The position numbers and the translations under genes are program-made. Shown piece after piece: positions 31,368 to 39,575 of a stretch of DNA of 64,000 nt (positions are counted from its first letter, which is position 1; the number at the start of each line of letters is the position of its first letter). The DNA lies in the NCBI GenBank assembly GCA_910586925.1, contig CAJUKG010000010.1, positions 1 through 64,000 on the forward strand, given 5' to 3'. The notes under the pieces were generated by a model that was not told the origin of the DNA, did no database searches, and saw only the letters and a list, made by a program, of their open reading frames with translations. Source of the stretch: an uncultured Christensenellaceae bacterium. GTDB lineage: Bacteria; Bacillota; Clostridia; Christensenellales; Pumilibacteraceae.

Positions 31368-33446
31368 TCAAAACCAAGCGGTACGGCTCTGCGGCGCGCT
31401 CATAAACCGCTTGCCGAGTTCGATGCGGTCCGCTTCGTCGAATTTCGTTTTGAGAATATGCTCGATATAGTAGTCGAGAAAGGTCATGAACTGTTTTTTG
31501 TCGCCTATTTTGTCCGCGAGCCGAATTTGAAGCGGTACAAGATCGGCGGCATTCGATTTATCCGCACCGATAAGTCCGAGTATACGCGTAGCGGGCACTA
31601 TATAATTCCGTCCGATCAGATACAGCGAAAGCTGCATCAAGAACTCGGCGTCGCCGCGCAACTGTTTTACGAGCTTGTCGAGTTCGTCCGCTTGCGAACT
31701 GTATTTTGTCAGATACACGCTGTATATCGCGCCGATATAATACGGACTGCGCTTCTTCCGCAAAATGCGCAACAATCCGCTGCAATGCTTTTTCTCGCTC
31801 GTTTCGTAACCTATCATGACGGCGAGCGCGGCGTATCTGTCGTCCTGCTTGATATTCCTGTACAAGTACAGGTAATTTCTCGCGCACTCCGAAAAATTGC
31901 CGAGAATGAGCTGTGCTTCGGCGCACACGCTGTAGCCGTATTCGCTGTTCGGGCGCAGCTTTTTATACTCCTCGGCATACCGCGCCACGGCGTGATGTTC
32001 CTGCAACACCGACTCCACGTCGATAAGAAGATACAGCGCGGGCATATATTCGGGATCTATCGAATGCGAGATCTCGGCGTTGTCGAGCGCGCTTCTGTAC
32101 TTATGCTGTTTGAAGTCGATATATGCTTTGTAATACCAATACTGTTCGTACTGATCTTTGGCGGGGTGTTTTTCGAGCATGCCGTCCGCACGCTCGTAAT
32201 CGCCGAGCGCGATAAGACAGGACGCCGCGTCGAAGTAGTTTTCGTAAAGCCGAAACTCCGTCGCGAGCTTGCCGAACGCCTCCGCCGCACGCTCGTAATC
32301 GGTGACGGCGACGCAACATTCGGCGTACTTGATATGCGCAACGGGATCGTCGGGGCGTGCCGCGCACATGGCTTGCGCCGCCGCAAGCGCGCTGTCCTCG
32401 CGCTTTAGCAGTCTGTATAAGTCTATGAGCCGCACGTACGCGCCCGAATAAAAGCTGTCGCCGACGGCGAGCGCGGCGTTCATTAGCTCTATCGCCCGCT
32501 CGTACTCGCCGAGCGAGCACAGTATTTCGGCGGCATTGTCGTAAACGAACCAAGCGCGGTGCAATGCCGTGCCGTCCGTGACCGCGCCGCAACACTCGAC
32601 CGCCGACATGTAATCGGACAGAGCGGCATCTGTATTGCCGTCGAGATGATACGCATACCCGCGCCGCGTATACGCGTTAAGCCTGTCCTCCGCCGTCACG
32701 GCGTGCGCGAGCGCGTGAGTCCACTGCGCGATATTGTTCTCGCGCTCCGACTTTGCGGGATCGTAATAATATGTCTGCTCGTCGCCCTCTATCTCGACGT
32801 CGACGAGCGAACCGTCGCGCGGCGGATACTCTATCATGCCGAAATCGGCTATCACGGCGACCGCGACGCCGTTCTCGTCGTACCCGACGTAACAACGGTA
32901 CATGCCGTCGCCCCAGCCCGTAGAGAACACCGCATACTTATTCCCGTACAGTTCCACTTCCGTATGCGTTTGACCGTTCAGCACGATATGACCGTCGAGC
33001 GGATGCACGTCGTCTTTGATATGCGCTCTGTACTGCGCGTACCCGTCCTCGCCCGATATGCAACACACGCCCGATCCGATAGCGATCGCGCCCGCATCGG
33101 CATTTACCGCGAGCAGTCCGAGAACTTCTTTCTTGAACAGCGGTTTCCACACCGTCGCCCGCCCCTCGCCGAACCGCACGCCGCAGTACGCGACGCGCTC
33201 GCCGTCGTCGGTCATGCACCCGCAGTAGAACGGGAAACCGATAACGCCGCACTCTATATCGAACGGCTCGTAACCGTGCGCGGACGAATACGCGTCGAAT
33301 ACGACTATGCGCTGTCCCGCGAGCTGTATGAACGGCAATTCCGCATACGACAATTTAACCCCGCACACACAGCGCGAGGTCAAGACCTCGCCGAAATCAA
33401 TCGGCGCGGTAAGTCTGTCTTTGGGGATTTTAACGGTGATCTTCAA
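31368..33446 (-). CDS. Tetratricopeptide repeat protein
   Basis: 692 residues from the proposed TTG start. The first 250 or so residues are beta-rich, with Gly/Tyr-rich strands (VFDAYSSAHGYEPFDI, GDGMYRCYVGYDENG), and match no family I recognise. Residues about 255-640 are TPR helices (ALSDYMSAVECC, GEYERAIELMNAALAVG, DYERAAEAFGKLA, and others). It has no signal peptide, so it is cytosolic, probably an assembly or scaffold protein. The open frame continues into dapL, so the real start is uncertain. TTG at 33444-33446 lies 23 nt after the dapL stop; no good Shine-Dalgarno is visible. Confidence 0.75.
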   Translation of the reverse strand: MKITVKIPKDRLTAPIDFGEVLTSRCVCGVKLSYAELPFIQLAGQRIVVFDAYSSAHGYEPFDIECGVIGFPFYCGCMTDDGERVAYCGVRFGEGRATVWKPLFKKEVLGLLAVNADAGAIAIGSGVCCISGEDGYAQYRAHIKDDVHPLDGHIVLNGQTHTEVELYGNKYAVFSTGWGDGMYRCYVGYDENGVAVAVIADFGMIEYPPRDGSLVDVEIEGDEQTYYYDPAKSERENNIAQWTHALAHAVTAEDRLNAYTRRGYAYHLDGNTDAALSDYMSAVECCGAVTDGTALHRAWFVYDNAAEILCSLGEYERAIELMNAALAVGDSFYSGAYVRLIDLYRLLKREDSALAAAQAMCAARPDDPVAHIKYAECCVAVTDYERAAEAFGKLATEFRLYENYFDAASCLIALGDYERADGMLEKHPAKDQYEQYWYYKAYIDFKQHKYRSALDNAEISHSIDPEYMPALYLLIDVESVLQEHHAVARYAEEYKKLRPNSEYGYSVCAEAQLILGNFSECARNYLYLYRNIKQDDRYAALAVMIGYETSEKKHCSGLLRILRKKRSPYYIGAIYSVYLTKYSSQADELDKLVKQLRGDAEFLMQLSLYLIGRNYIVPATRILGLIGADKSNAADLVPLQIRLADKIGDKKQFMTFLDYYIEHILKTKFDEADRIELGKRFMSAPQSRTAWF

Positions 33447-33469
33447 TTTCGTAAAATGCGCGAATATTA

Positions 33470-34666
33470 TTATACGCGCGTAAATTTCTTGTCCGCGACG
33501 GTACGGAAATCTTTCCAGAACGACTCGAACCTGATCAACGCTTCGCGCGTTCTTTCTTCCGTATTGAACGCGGTGAGTCTGATCCAACCGTTCCCGTTGT
33601 TTCCGAACCCGCTGCCGGGAGTGCACACTATCCGCGCGCGCTTCAGAAGGTAGTCGAAAAACTCCCACGAATCGACGCCGCAATAGAACCACACGTACGG
33701 CGCGTTCACGCCGCCCACGTACTCGATGCCGAGCGCGTCCAGCTTCGCCGTAATGAGTTTCGCGTTCGCCTTGTATGCGGCGACCATTTTTTTGGTGTCC
33801 TCGTACCCGCCGCGCAGCGCGCTTTCCGCCATGCGTTGCACGACGTACGACGTGCCGTTAAACTTGATAGCCTGACGGTGCAACCACATGCGGTTGAGCG
33901 GCGATTCCATGGGAATGACTATCCAACCGCACCTGACGCCCGTAAACCCCGACATTTTCGAGAACGAGCAAAATTCCACCGCGCACTCGCGCGCGCCCGA
34001 CACTTCGAATATGCTGTGCGCGATACCTTTCGTTTCTATAAACGCTTCGTATGCCGCGTCGTAAAGTATGACCGCGCCGCAATCGAGCGCGAAATCGACC
34101 CACGCTTTGAGCTGTTCGGCGGTGTACGCCGCGCCCGTCGGGTTGTTCGGCGAGCATAAGTATATTATGTCCGCTTTGCCGCGTTTGGGTGGCATGGCGA
34201 GAAATCCGTTTTCTTTCGTCGCGTCCGCATAGATTATCTTATGCCCCGCGAGCACGTTCGCATCGACATACGCGGGATATACAGGATCGGGAATGAGCAC
34301 CGTATTATCAGCGTCGAACAGGTCGAGAAAGTTCCCTATCCCGTTCTTCGCGCCGTCGGTAACGAACACTTCGTCCGCATGCAGTTCGACTTTATGCTGT
34401 TTGTAATAATCGACTATCGCGTTTTTCAAAAACGGATACCCGTCGTACGGACCGTACCCGCGAAACCCGCCGCGCGTACTCATATCGACAGCCGCCGACT
34501 TGCACGCATCTATTGTTTTAGCGGACAGCGGAAGGGTGACATCGCCTATGCCCAGACTGATAATATCCGACTGCGGGAATTCGGCGGTATACGCTTTGAC
34601 GCGCCTGTCGATTTCTGCAAACAAGTAATTATCTTTCAGATTCTTAAAGTTGCGATTTAATTTCAT
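33470..34666 (-). CDS. dapL: LL-diaminopimelate aminotransferase
   Basis: 398 residues, a fold-I PLP aminotransferase with the DapL-type N-terminus (LKDNYLFAEIDRRV), SLGIGDVTLPL near 39, SPNNPTG near 174 and the PLP lysine in SFSKMSGFTGVRCGW near 236. It converts tetrahydrodipicolinate to LL-diaminopimelate in one step, the short lysine/DAP route of many Clostridia. The product is the substrate of DapF, here fused to CarB 5 kb away. ATG at 34664-34666 lies 7 nt after AGGAG; a GTG just before it is the alternative. It is 60 nt after pyrG. Confidence 0.93.
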   Translation of the reverse strand: MKLNRNFKNLKDNYLFAEIDRRVKAYTAEFPQSDIISLGIGDVTLPLSAKTIDACKSAAVDMSTRGGFRGYGPYDGYPFLKNAIVDYYKQHKVELHADEVFVTDGAKNGIGNFLDLFDADNTVLIPDPVYPAYVDANVLAGHKIIYADATKENGFLAMPPKRGKADIIYLCSPNNPTGAAYTAEQLKAWVDFALDCGAVILYDAAYEAFIETKGIAHSIFEVSGARECAVEFCSFSKMSGFTGVRCGWIVIPMESPLNRMWLHRQAIKFNGTSYVVQRMAESALRGGYEDTKKMVAAYKANAKLITAKLDALGIEYVGGVNAPYVWFYCGVDSWEFFDYLLKRARIVCTPGSGFGNNGNGWIRLTAFNTEERTREALIRFESFWKDFRTVADKKFTRV

Positions 34667-34726
34667 CACGTCACTCCTCTTTTATGTTTTTGCGCTTTGA
34701 CTGTCGCAACGGTTTATGCCCGTATG

Positions 34727-36349
34727 TTATTTCTTTTTTCTTTTCGCGCCGTAAGTCTTTGCCGCGGCGATAAACTCGCGGAAGATCGCTTGCGGCTTGG
34801 CGGGACGGGACTTGAACTCGGGATGATACTGCACGCCGAGATAGAACAGCTTGTCGGTGATCTCCACCGATTCGACAAGATTGCCGTCGGGCGAAATGCC
34901 GCCGAGAGTAAGCCCTGCGGCTTGCATGGGTTCGCGCATGGCGTTATTGAATTCGTAACGGTGACGGTGACGTTCCATGACGGACGCCACGTCCGCACCG
35001 TAGCATTTTGCGAGTTTCGTGTTCGGCTTTATTACGCACTCGTATGCGCCGAGCCGCATAGTGCCGCCCGTGTTCTCGCACCCGACTTGATCTTCCATAA
35101 TGTCGATCACTTTGTGCGGGGATGCGGGATCGAATTCGCGGGAATTCGCGTCGGCGATCCCGAGCACGTTACGCGCGTATTCGATGACTATGATCTGCAT
35201 GCCCAAGCATATGCCGAAATACGGTTTATCGTTCTCGCGGCAATACTTGGCGGCTGTTATCATGCCTTCTATACCGCGGTCGCCGAATCCGCCCGGCACG
35301 ATAACGCCGTCGGCGCAGTCGAGATAGCTCGCGACGGTATCGTCGGTGAGTTTTTCGGCGTCCACCCACTTGAGATTTATTTTAACGCCGTTATGGATAC
35401 CGCCGTGCGTGAGTGCCTCTACTACCGAGAGATACGCGTCGAACATCTGCACGTACTTGCCGACGAGCGCGATAGTCACTTCGCCTTTTCTGTCCTTCGC
35501 CATTTGCACCATGGCGCGCCACTCGTCGAGCTGCGGCGGATTGTCGGGAAGATCGAGTTCGCGCGTGACTATATCGCCTATCCCGCTGTCGAGAAGAAGC
35601 AGCGGCACTTCGTACAAAAGATCGGCGTCGCGGTTTTCTATCACGCAATCGGGTTCGATATTGCACGACATTGCGAGCCGTTCTTTGAGTTTTTCGTCGA
35701 GCGGCTTGCTCGTGCGAAGCACTACGAGATTGGGCGAAATGCCGAGCGAGCGCAACGTCTTTACCGAGTGTTGCGTCGGCTTGGTCTTTACCTCGCCGCT
35801 CGAAGTGATCGTGGGTGCGAGCGTCACGTGCACGAACAGACAGTTCTCTCTGCCCACGTCGTTGCTGACCTGACGTATAGCTTCTATAAACGGCAAGCTC
35901 TCTATATCGCCGACGGTGCCGCCTATCTCGGTGATGACGACGTCCGCGTCGATTTTCTTGCCGACCGAATAAATGAACTTTTTGATTTGGCTCGTAATGT
36001 GCGGAATGACCTGCACCGTTTCGCCGTTGTATACGCCGTCGCGCTCGTTTTGCAGCACGGTGGAATACACTTTGCCGGTAGTGAGGTTGGAAAACTTGTT
36101 CAGATTCTCGTCGATAAACCGCTCATAGTGCCCGAGGTCGAGGTCGGTTTCCGCGCCGTCCTCCGTCACGAACACTTCGCCGTGCTGAAACGGGCTCATC
36201 GTTCCGGGGTCGACGTTGATATACGGATCGAGTTTTTGCGCAATGACCTTAAGCCCCTTTGACTTGAGAATAAGCCCGAGGCTCGCCGCCGTTATGCCCT
36301 TGCCGAGTCCGGATACGACTCCACCCGTAACAAAAATATACTTTTCCAT
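34727..36349 (-). CDS. pyrG: CTP synthase
   Basis: 540 residues. N-terminal synthetase with the P-loop VSGLGKGI near 12, QKLDPYINVDPGTM near 38 and EIGGTVGDIES near 141; C-terminal class I glutamine amidotransferase with the nucleophile in FGICLGMQ near 380 and a HPEFKSRP end. It aminates UTP to CTP using glutamine. Many Bacillota regulate pyrG by reiterative initiation at GGG; the expected start here has no GGG run, so that mechanism is not supported. GGAG precedes the ATG. dapL follows on the same transcript. Confidence 0.97.
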   Translation of the reverse strand: MEKYIFVTGGVVSGLGKGITAASLGLILKSKGLKVIAQKLDPYINVDPGTMSPFQHGEVFVTEDGAETDLDLGHYERFIDENLNKFSNLTTGKVYSTVLQNERDGVYNGETVQVIPHITSQIKKFIYSVGKKIDADVVITEIGGTVGDIESLPFIEAIRQVSNDVGRENCLFVHVTLAPTITSSGEVKTKPTQHSVKTLRSLGISPNLVVLRTSKPLDEKLKERLAMSCNIEPDCVIENRDADLLYEVPLLLLDSGIGDIVTRELDLPDNPPQLDEWRAMVQMAKDRKGEVTIALVGKYVQMFDAYLSVVEALTHGGIHNGVKINLKWVDAEKLTDDTVASYLDCADGVIVPGGFGDRGIEGMITAAKYCRENDKPYFGICLGMQIIVIEYARNVLGIADANSREFDPASPHKVIDIMEDQVGCENTGGTMRLGAYECVIKPNTKLAKCYGADVASVMERHRHRYEFNNAMREPMQAAGLTLGGISPDGNLVESVEITDKLFYLGVQYHPEFKSRPAKPQAIFREFIAAAKTYGAKRKKK

Positions 36350-36404
36350 GATCTACTCCGTTTGTTCCTTTTTTCCTTTATGTTGTTTTCCAACTAACCA
36401 TATA

Positions 36405-36433
36405 AGTTTATTCCAAATAACGCCGCTTGTCAA
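36405..36433 (-). promoter_or_regulatory. Promoter of pyrG-dapL
   Basis: Minus-strand TTGACA (36428-36433), 17 bp, TAAACT (36405-36410). Confidence 0.8.
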
Positions 36434-36462
36434 GTATTTTTTTACGGCTTCGGTACTTTTTG

Positions 36463-36598
36463 TTTGTGTGCAGTGGTTCTTGCGGCATGTATCGTTCGTT
36501 TAGTGTTTCCGCTCTGCTTTTTCCGACCTAACATTTTATTTGTGTGCCGTAATTCTTGCGGCATGTGCCGTTCGTTTAGTGTTTCCGCTCTGCTTTTC
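36463..36598. repeat. Two tandem noncoding repeats, 76-bp period
   Basis: A 60-bp unit beginning TTTGTGTGC and ending GTTTCCGCTCTGCTTTT occurs at 36463-36522 and 36539-36598 with about four mismatches. The block TCGTTTAGTGTTTCCGCTCT is nearly identical in both. No open frame crosses them. Function unknown. Confidence 0.8.
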
Positions 36599-36626
36599 AA
36601 TGCAGGCGTGATAATTATTTCTCGAC

Positions 36627-36716
36627 GAATGAGATTTCTCGACTGCGCACAGAATGTAATTGTTCACGTTACGTAAAACACACTTGTCATTCCGAACGCA
36701 GTGAAGAATCTCATCC
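36627..36716. repeat. Palindromic repeat element with ATGAGATT ends
   Basis: GAATGAGATTTCTCGACTGC (36627-36646) faces the inverse of CGCAGTGAAGAATCTCATCC at the other end (to 36716), making a 90-bp inverted-repeat element. A related half-copy ending in GTCGAGATGACA lies at 61585-61634. It lies just past the TIR-LRR gene and may form its terminator hairpin. Confidence 0.65.
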
Positions 36717-36732
36717 TTTTATTCTTGCCGAT

Positions 36733-39453
36733 TTACGTATATATGATCTCTGCCTTTTTGAATAAACCTTTAACCGCGGGAGCATTTTGGAAAATCTCTT
36801 TTATTCTCGGTTTGAATAATTTAGGGAGCGATATTTGCTGAATATTCTTACAATCAGAAAAAGCGCATTGTCCGATTTCTATTACACTGTTCGGTATCGT
36901 AACGCTCGTCAAGCTATAACAATCCCAAAAAGCATGCGCCCCGATACTCGTCACACTGTCGGGAATTGTTATATTTGTTAAATTATTGCAGAACCGAAAC
37001 GCTTCTTCGCCAATGGTGGTTATACCGCTTGATATTGTTACGCTATTTAACTTTTTCCAACTATCAAATTCACAAAATCCGATACTGTGTTTTTCTCCCG
37101 GCAATATCGTCAAAATTTTTATACGCTCCGATAATTCCTTTTTAACTTCGCTGTCCATAATAAGCGCGGGTATTGTTATACTGCACAATCTATCGCATTT
37201 ATCGAAAGCCCCGCCTTTGTCCGACTTAAATTGCGGTTTTCCAATACTTAAAACACTGTTTGGTATAATTATACTCGTTAAACTACTGCAATCGGAAAAT
37301 GCATGTCTACCGATACTCGTCACACTATTCGATATCGTTATACTCGTCAATCCGCTGCAACCGTAAAAAGCAAACTCTCCGATATTTGTCACGCTATTCG
37401 GTATCGTTATACTCGTTAATCCTTTGCAACTGCTAAAAGCAAATCCTCCGATATTGGTCACACCATTCGGTATCGTTATACTCGTTAAGCTACGGCAATC
37501 GGAAAATGCATTACTCCAGATACTCGTCAAGCTATCCGGCATTGTTATACTCGCTAAACCCGTACAACCGCAAAAAGCGTGATTTTTGATCTTTGTCGCA
37601 CTATTCGGTATCGCTATACTCGTTAAGCTGCTACAGTCCTTAAATATGCTCGCTTCTATAATCGTTATACTGTTCGGCATCGTCACATTTGTTAAACCGC
37701 CGCAACATCTAAAAGCATCTTCCCCGATACTCGTCACGCTATCGGGTATCGTCATGCTCGTCAAGTTGCTACAACCCCAGAAAGCACCATTACCGATACT
37801 CGTAACGCTGTTCGGTATCGTTATGCTCGTTAAGCTACTGCAACCGTAAAATGCCCTATCCCCGATACTCGTCACGCCGTCGGGAATAGTAATATGTTTT
37901 ATCTCTTTATCACCGCTGTACTTTGTTACCTTGCCGTCAACCAATCCGAAAATGCGTATAATTTCTGCTTCTTGTTGGCGTTTTAACTCGATTTCTCTTT
38001 GACGGTCTTCTTCGGCTTTAAGTTCCGAATATCTGTCGTTTAATATATTCTCGAGTTCGGAAAATGCCGTCGAATTGCCCGCATACTTTTTCGCGTTTAT
38101 ATACGACTGCTTTTTCCTGACGGCGTCTACCTTTGCGGTACTTGTCAACTGCGCAAGCAAACCCGATCGCCAATTATCTATATCGACAATATTTATATCG
38201 CAAAGAAAAAGCAACCGCCACAACTCGGGATTGTTCGGGTCGCTGTCCAATGCCCGATTACAACATGCCGCCGCGCCCGAAAAATCATTCGCGCTCAAAA
38301 ACTGCTTTACCCGCACTGTAATTGCCGCAATGTTTACACCCGCGCCGCCCGCGTTCACTATCTGCGGTTGTTGTTGCGCGTTTATGCTCGCGAGCTTATT
38401 CTCGAGCTCTATTCTCGCCGCTTCCTGTTGCGCCTTTAATTCCTCGAGCTGTTTCTTTAATATCTCCGCTTCTTGCGCTTTATTCTTCTCGGCGTTCGCT
38501 TTTCTCGCTTTCGCTTCGGGTGTGTGTTTATCGACGTAATCTACTATTCTGTTCAGTGCGTCGACACTGCGAATATTTATGCCTTGAACCTTTCCGTTCC
38601 TGCCGGGAATACGTTCTATCGGCTCGCCGTCGAATACTATCGTTATACTGTCGTTATCCTTTTGCTCGTCGCGCACGAGTTCGTTAAACCGCGTACACTC
38701 GTTCTTCACCCACGGCGTATTCAGATACTCCGCGTTCGAGCACACCACTATCATGCACTCCGAGCTGTGCAAGGCGTACAATATCAGTGCTTCGTAATCG
38801 ACGCCCGTTCTGTCCTGCATTTCACGTTCCGAAAAGAACGGTTTATATCCTTTGCCGCGAAGCTGAAAATACAGGTCGTCCGCTGTTTTGTAATCTTTCG
38901 TTCTACCGCCCGTATTGTCGTCGGTGACTTTCACGCATATAAAGCAATCGTAATCGAGTCCGCTGTTCTTTATTGCGTTGAACTCGCCGTGTATATAGTC
39001 TATCTCCTCGGCGCGGCGGCGGTATTCGTCTTTCTGTTCTTCCGTCGCGAGGGCTGTTGCGAGTTTATAGTTTTTGTTGTTTGTGAATTTATTGTTCGTT
39101 ACGTCGTGGCATATAGGCTGATACCTATATATCTTTTTCGGTTCGTTGGTTTCGGGGTCTTTTCTTTCATGTTCCTCTCTTACGTACTGCACTTTGAATT
39201 CGGAAAGAGCCATGCCGAAATACGCTTGCGGTTCGCAGTTATCGTACTCGCTCGCTTTTTCGTATGCGGTATACGCTTCGTCGAACTTACAGCTCGACAG
39301 CGCGTGCTCGCCTATTTTCAGAAAATGCACTGCGTTCGCGTCGGTACTTTTCGCAATTATATGCTTGCGGTGACAGTACCTGCACTCGATCACGCCGTTC
39401 TTTCCCTCCCCTTCGAGCGGCGCGCCGCAGTATTTACATACCGTGTTTTCCAT
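36733..39453 (-). CDS. Zinc-ribbon, TIR domain and leucine-rich-repeat protein
   Basis: 906 residues. A CxxC...CxxC zinc ribbon (Cys6, 9, 24, 27); a short TPR-like helical stretch (about 40-90); a TIR domain (about 166-305) with DYDCFICVK, YKPFFSERE, Glu221 in DYEALI, IVVCSNAEYL and WVKNE (Trp248, Glu252). Glu221 aligns by eye with the catalytic glutamate of NAD-cleaving TIR domains such as SARM1. Then a coiled coil (about 310-360), a TPR-like region (about 380-480), another coil, and about fourteen BspA-type LRRs (about 515-895). No signal or membrane segment: cytosolic. It could be an immune-type sensor whose LRRs detect a ligand and whose TIR destroys NAD+, or a signalling scaffold. It resembles plant TIR-LRR receptors without an NTPase. 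Confidence 0.85.
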   Translation of the reverse strand: MENTVCKYCGAPLEGEGKNGVIECRYCHRKHIIAKSTDANAVHFLKIGEHALSSCKFDEAYTAYEKASEYDNCEPQAYFGMALSEFKVQYVREEHERKDPETNEPKKIYRYQPICHDVTNNKFTNNKNYKLATALATEEQKDEYRRRAEEIDYIHGEFNAIKNSGLDYDCFICVKVTDDNTGGRTKDYKTADDLYFQLRGKGYKPFFSEREMQDRTGVDYEALILYALHSSECMIVVCSNAEYLNTPWVKNECTRFNELVRDEQKDNDSITIVFDGEPIERIPGRNGKVQGINIRSVDALNRIVDYVDKHTPEAKARKANAEKNKAQEAEILKKQLEELKAQQEAARIELENKLASINAQQQPQIVNAGGAGVNIAAITVRVKQFLSANDFSGAAACCNRALDSDPNNPELWRLLFLCDINIVDIDNWRSGLLAQLTSTAKVDAVRKKQSYINAKKYAGNSTAFSELENILNDRYSELKAEEDRQREIELKRQQEAEIIRIFGLVDGKVTKYSGDKEIKHITIPDGVTSIGDRAFYGCSSLTSITIPNSVTSIGNGAFWGCSNLTSMTIPDSVTSIGEDAFRCCGGLTNVTMPNSITIIEASIFKDCSSLTSIAIPNSATKIKNHAFCGCTGLASITMPDSLTSIWSNAFSDCRSLTSITIPNGVTNIGGFAFSSCKGLTSITIPNSVTNIGEFAFYGCSGLTSITISNSVTSIGRHAFSDCSSLTSIIIPNSVLSIGKPQFKSDKGGAFDKCDRLCSITIPALIMDSEVKKELSERIKILTILPGEKHSIGFCEFDSWKKLNSVTISSGITTIGEEAFRFCNNLTNITIPDSVTSIGAHAFWDCYSLTSVTIPNSVIEIGQCAFSDCKNIQQISLPKLFKPRIKEIFQNAPAVKGLFKKAEIIYT

Positions 39454-39526
39454 ACTTGTTTCCCTTTGACTTTTATTCGGAATGCGTAATTCGGAATTAT
39501 TGTGTCTTAATCTTTAATTCGACCAC

Positions 39527-39575
39527 AATTTTTAATTATTAATTGATTTGTCCTCAATTATTAATTTTTAATTAC
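39527..39575. repeat. AT-rich repeat between carB-dapF and the TIR-LRR gene
   Basis: AATTTTTAATTATTAATTG (39527-39545) and CAATTATTAATTTTTAATT (39555-39573). The second matches, inverted, the element at 44875-44892. No promoter can be placed with confidence here. Confidence 0.5.

Noticed and set aside
33447..33692. An N-terminal extension of the TPR protein into dapL
   Set aside because: It overlaps the end of dapL out of frame and is Arg-rich and structureless; a TTG after the dapL stop is preferred.
36350..36404. Reiterative-initiation control of pyrG
   Set aside because: The expected start region after the -10 has no GGG run, so the known pyrG mechanism is not supported.
36750..37920. 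Regularly spaced similar blocks of about 69 bp, CRISPR-like at first sight
   Set aside because: They are in frame with, and encode, the leucine-rich repeats of the TIR protein; there are no unique spacers and no cas genes.
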